NCBI GenBank assembly: GCA_028245195.1
Contig: JAOKCF010000009.1
Span: forward strand, 1-64,000
Length of the DNA: 64,000 nt
Direction of reading: 5' to 3'
Source: Vicingaceae bacterium
GTDB taxonomy: Bacteria > Bacteroidota > Bacteroidia > Flavobacteriales_E > Vicingaceae
Positions 63,976 through 64,000 of this stretch are shown here, piece after piece; the first letter of the stretch is position 1; the number at the start of each line of letters is the position of its first letter. Made by a program: the position numbers and the translations under genes. The notes beneath the pieces are model-generated. The model had not been told where the DNA came from. It made no database searches and worked only from the letters and a program-made list of their open reading frames with translations.

Positions 63976-64000
63976 AATTCTGTTTATTTAAATTTTAGTA

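Overview
The window looks like a chromosomal segment of a low-GC Bacteroidota, most likely Flavobacteriales. The evidence is a decayed secreted protein with a type IX secretion C-terminal sorting domain, promoters of the Bacteroidota type (TAnnTTTG at -7), a two-gene transketolase, a recF-DUF721-DUF6913 run, DUF4294/DUF6495/DUF4442 families, and a paaEABCD cluster in Bacteroidota order. No rRNA, tRNA, CRISPR array, transposase or integrase was recognised.

Layout. 0-9.5 kb: hutH, hisS and ettA, a short oxidoreductase, dapA and a recF operon, all on the minus strand. 9.5-17.3 kb: small housekeeping genes (ribH, a TPR membrane protein, DksA-like and FKBP genes, a thioesterase, a glycosyltransferase, three small membrane proteins, pdxH, YqgE). 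17.3-23.5 kb: a class IV aminotransferase, a rhomboid protease and the topoisomerase IV pair parC-parE. 23.7-27.6 kb: a decay zone with three broken genes around an intact rlmG and a 57-residue membrane protein. 27.8-33.7 kb: a GT-C-like membrane protein, ychF, and the split transketolase with a von Willebrand A protein gene between its halves. 33.7-37.3 kb: phenylacetyl-CoA epoxidase. 37.4-43.5 kb: DUF2461, a YceI lipoprotein, an RhlE-type helicase, a lactamase-fold hydrolase and an epimerase-like protein, with two more broken genes. 43.7-48.4 kb: CsaA, DinB, a frameshifted NRAMP-like transporter, an exonuclease, an outer-membrane protein and pcm. 48.5-53.7 kb: a MocA-type dehydrogenase, a lipoprotein and a polyprenyl sugar-phosphate transferase (surface polysaccharide), then hydroxyacyl-CoA dehydrogenase and an isoprenylcysteine-methyltransferase-like protein. 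54.4-58.1 kb: a tRNA-maturation operon (YrdC-like, cca, pRiA4b-type, miaA, TPR). 58.3-64 kb: accessory and stress genes (Hsp31-like, Crp-type regulator, OsmC, YjdI-type, CDGSH).

The main theme is gene decay inside an otherwise ordinary chromosome. At least eight genes are broken. Three of them (YdeI-like, DUF4328, a small secreted protein) carry only in-frame stop codons in an otherwise continuous frame, which points to true decay rather than sequencing error. A DUF6495 gene seems to lack a normal start codon.

The most unusual signals are: (1) a perfect 13-bp inverted repeat inside the YjdI-type ferredoxin gene, whose left arm holds the codon where an expected cluster cysteine has become tyrosine; (2) a YrdC/Sua5-like protein in the tRNA operon that keeps the fold signature but has lost the catalytic motifs; (3) the vWA gene inside the transketolase operon; (4) CTTACAAC inverted repeats bounding a gene-free 485-bp block, with another copy after a neighbouring gene; (5) five convergent gene pairs whose stop codons interlock in a YTAA tetranucleotide.
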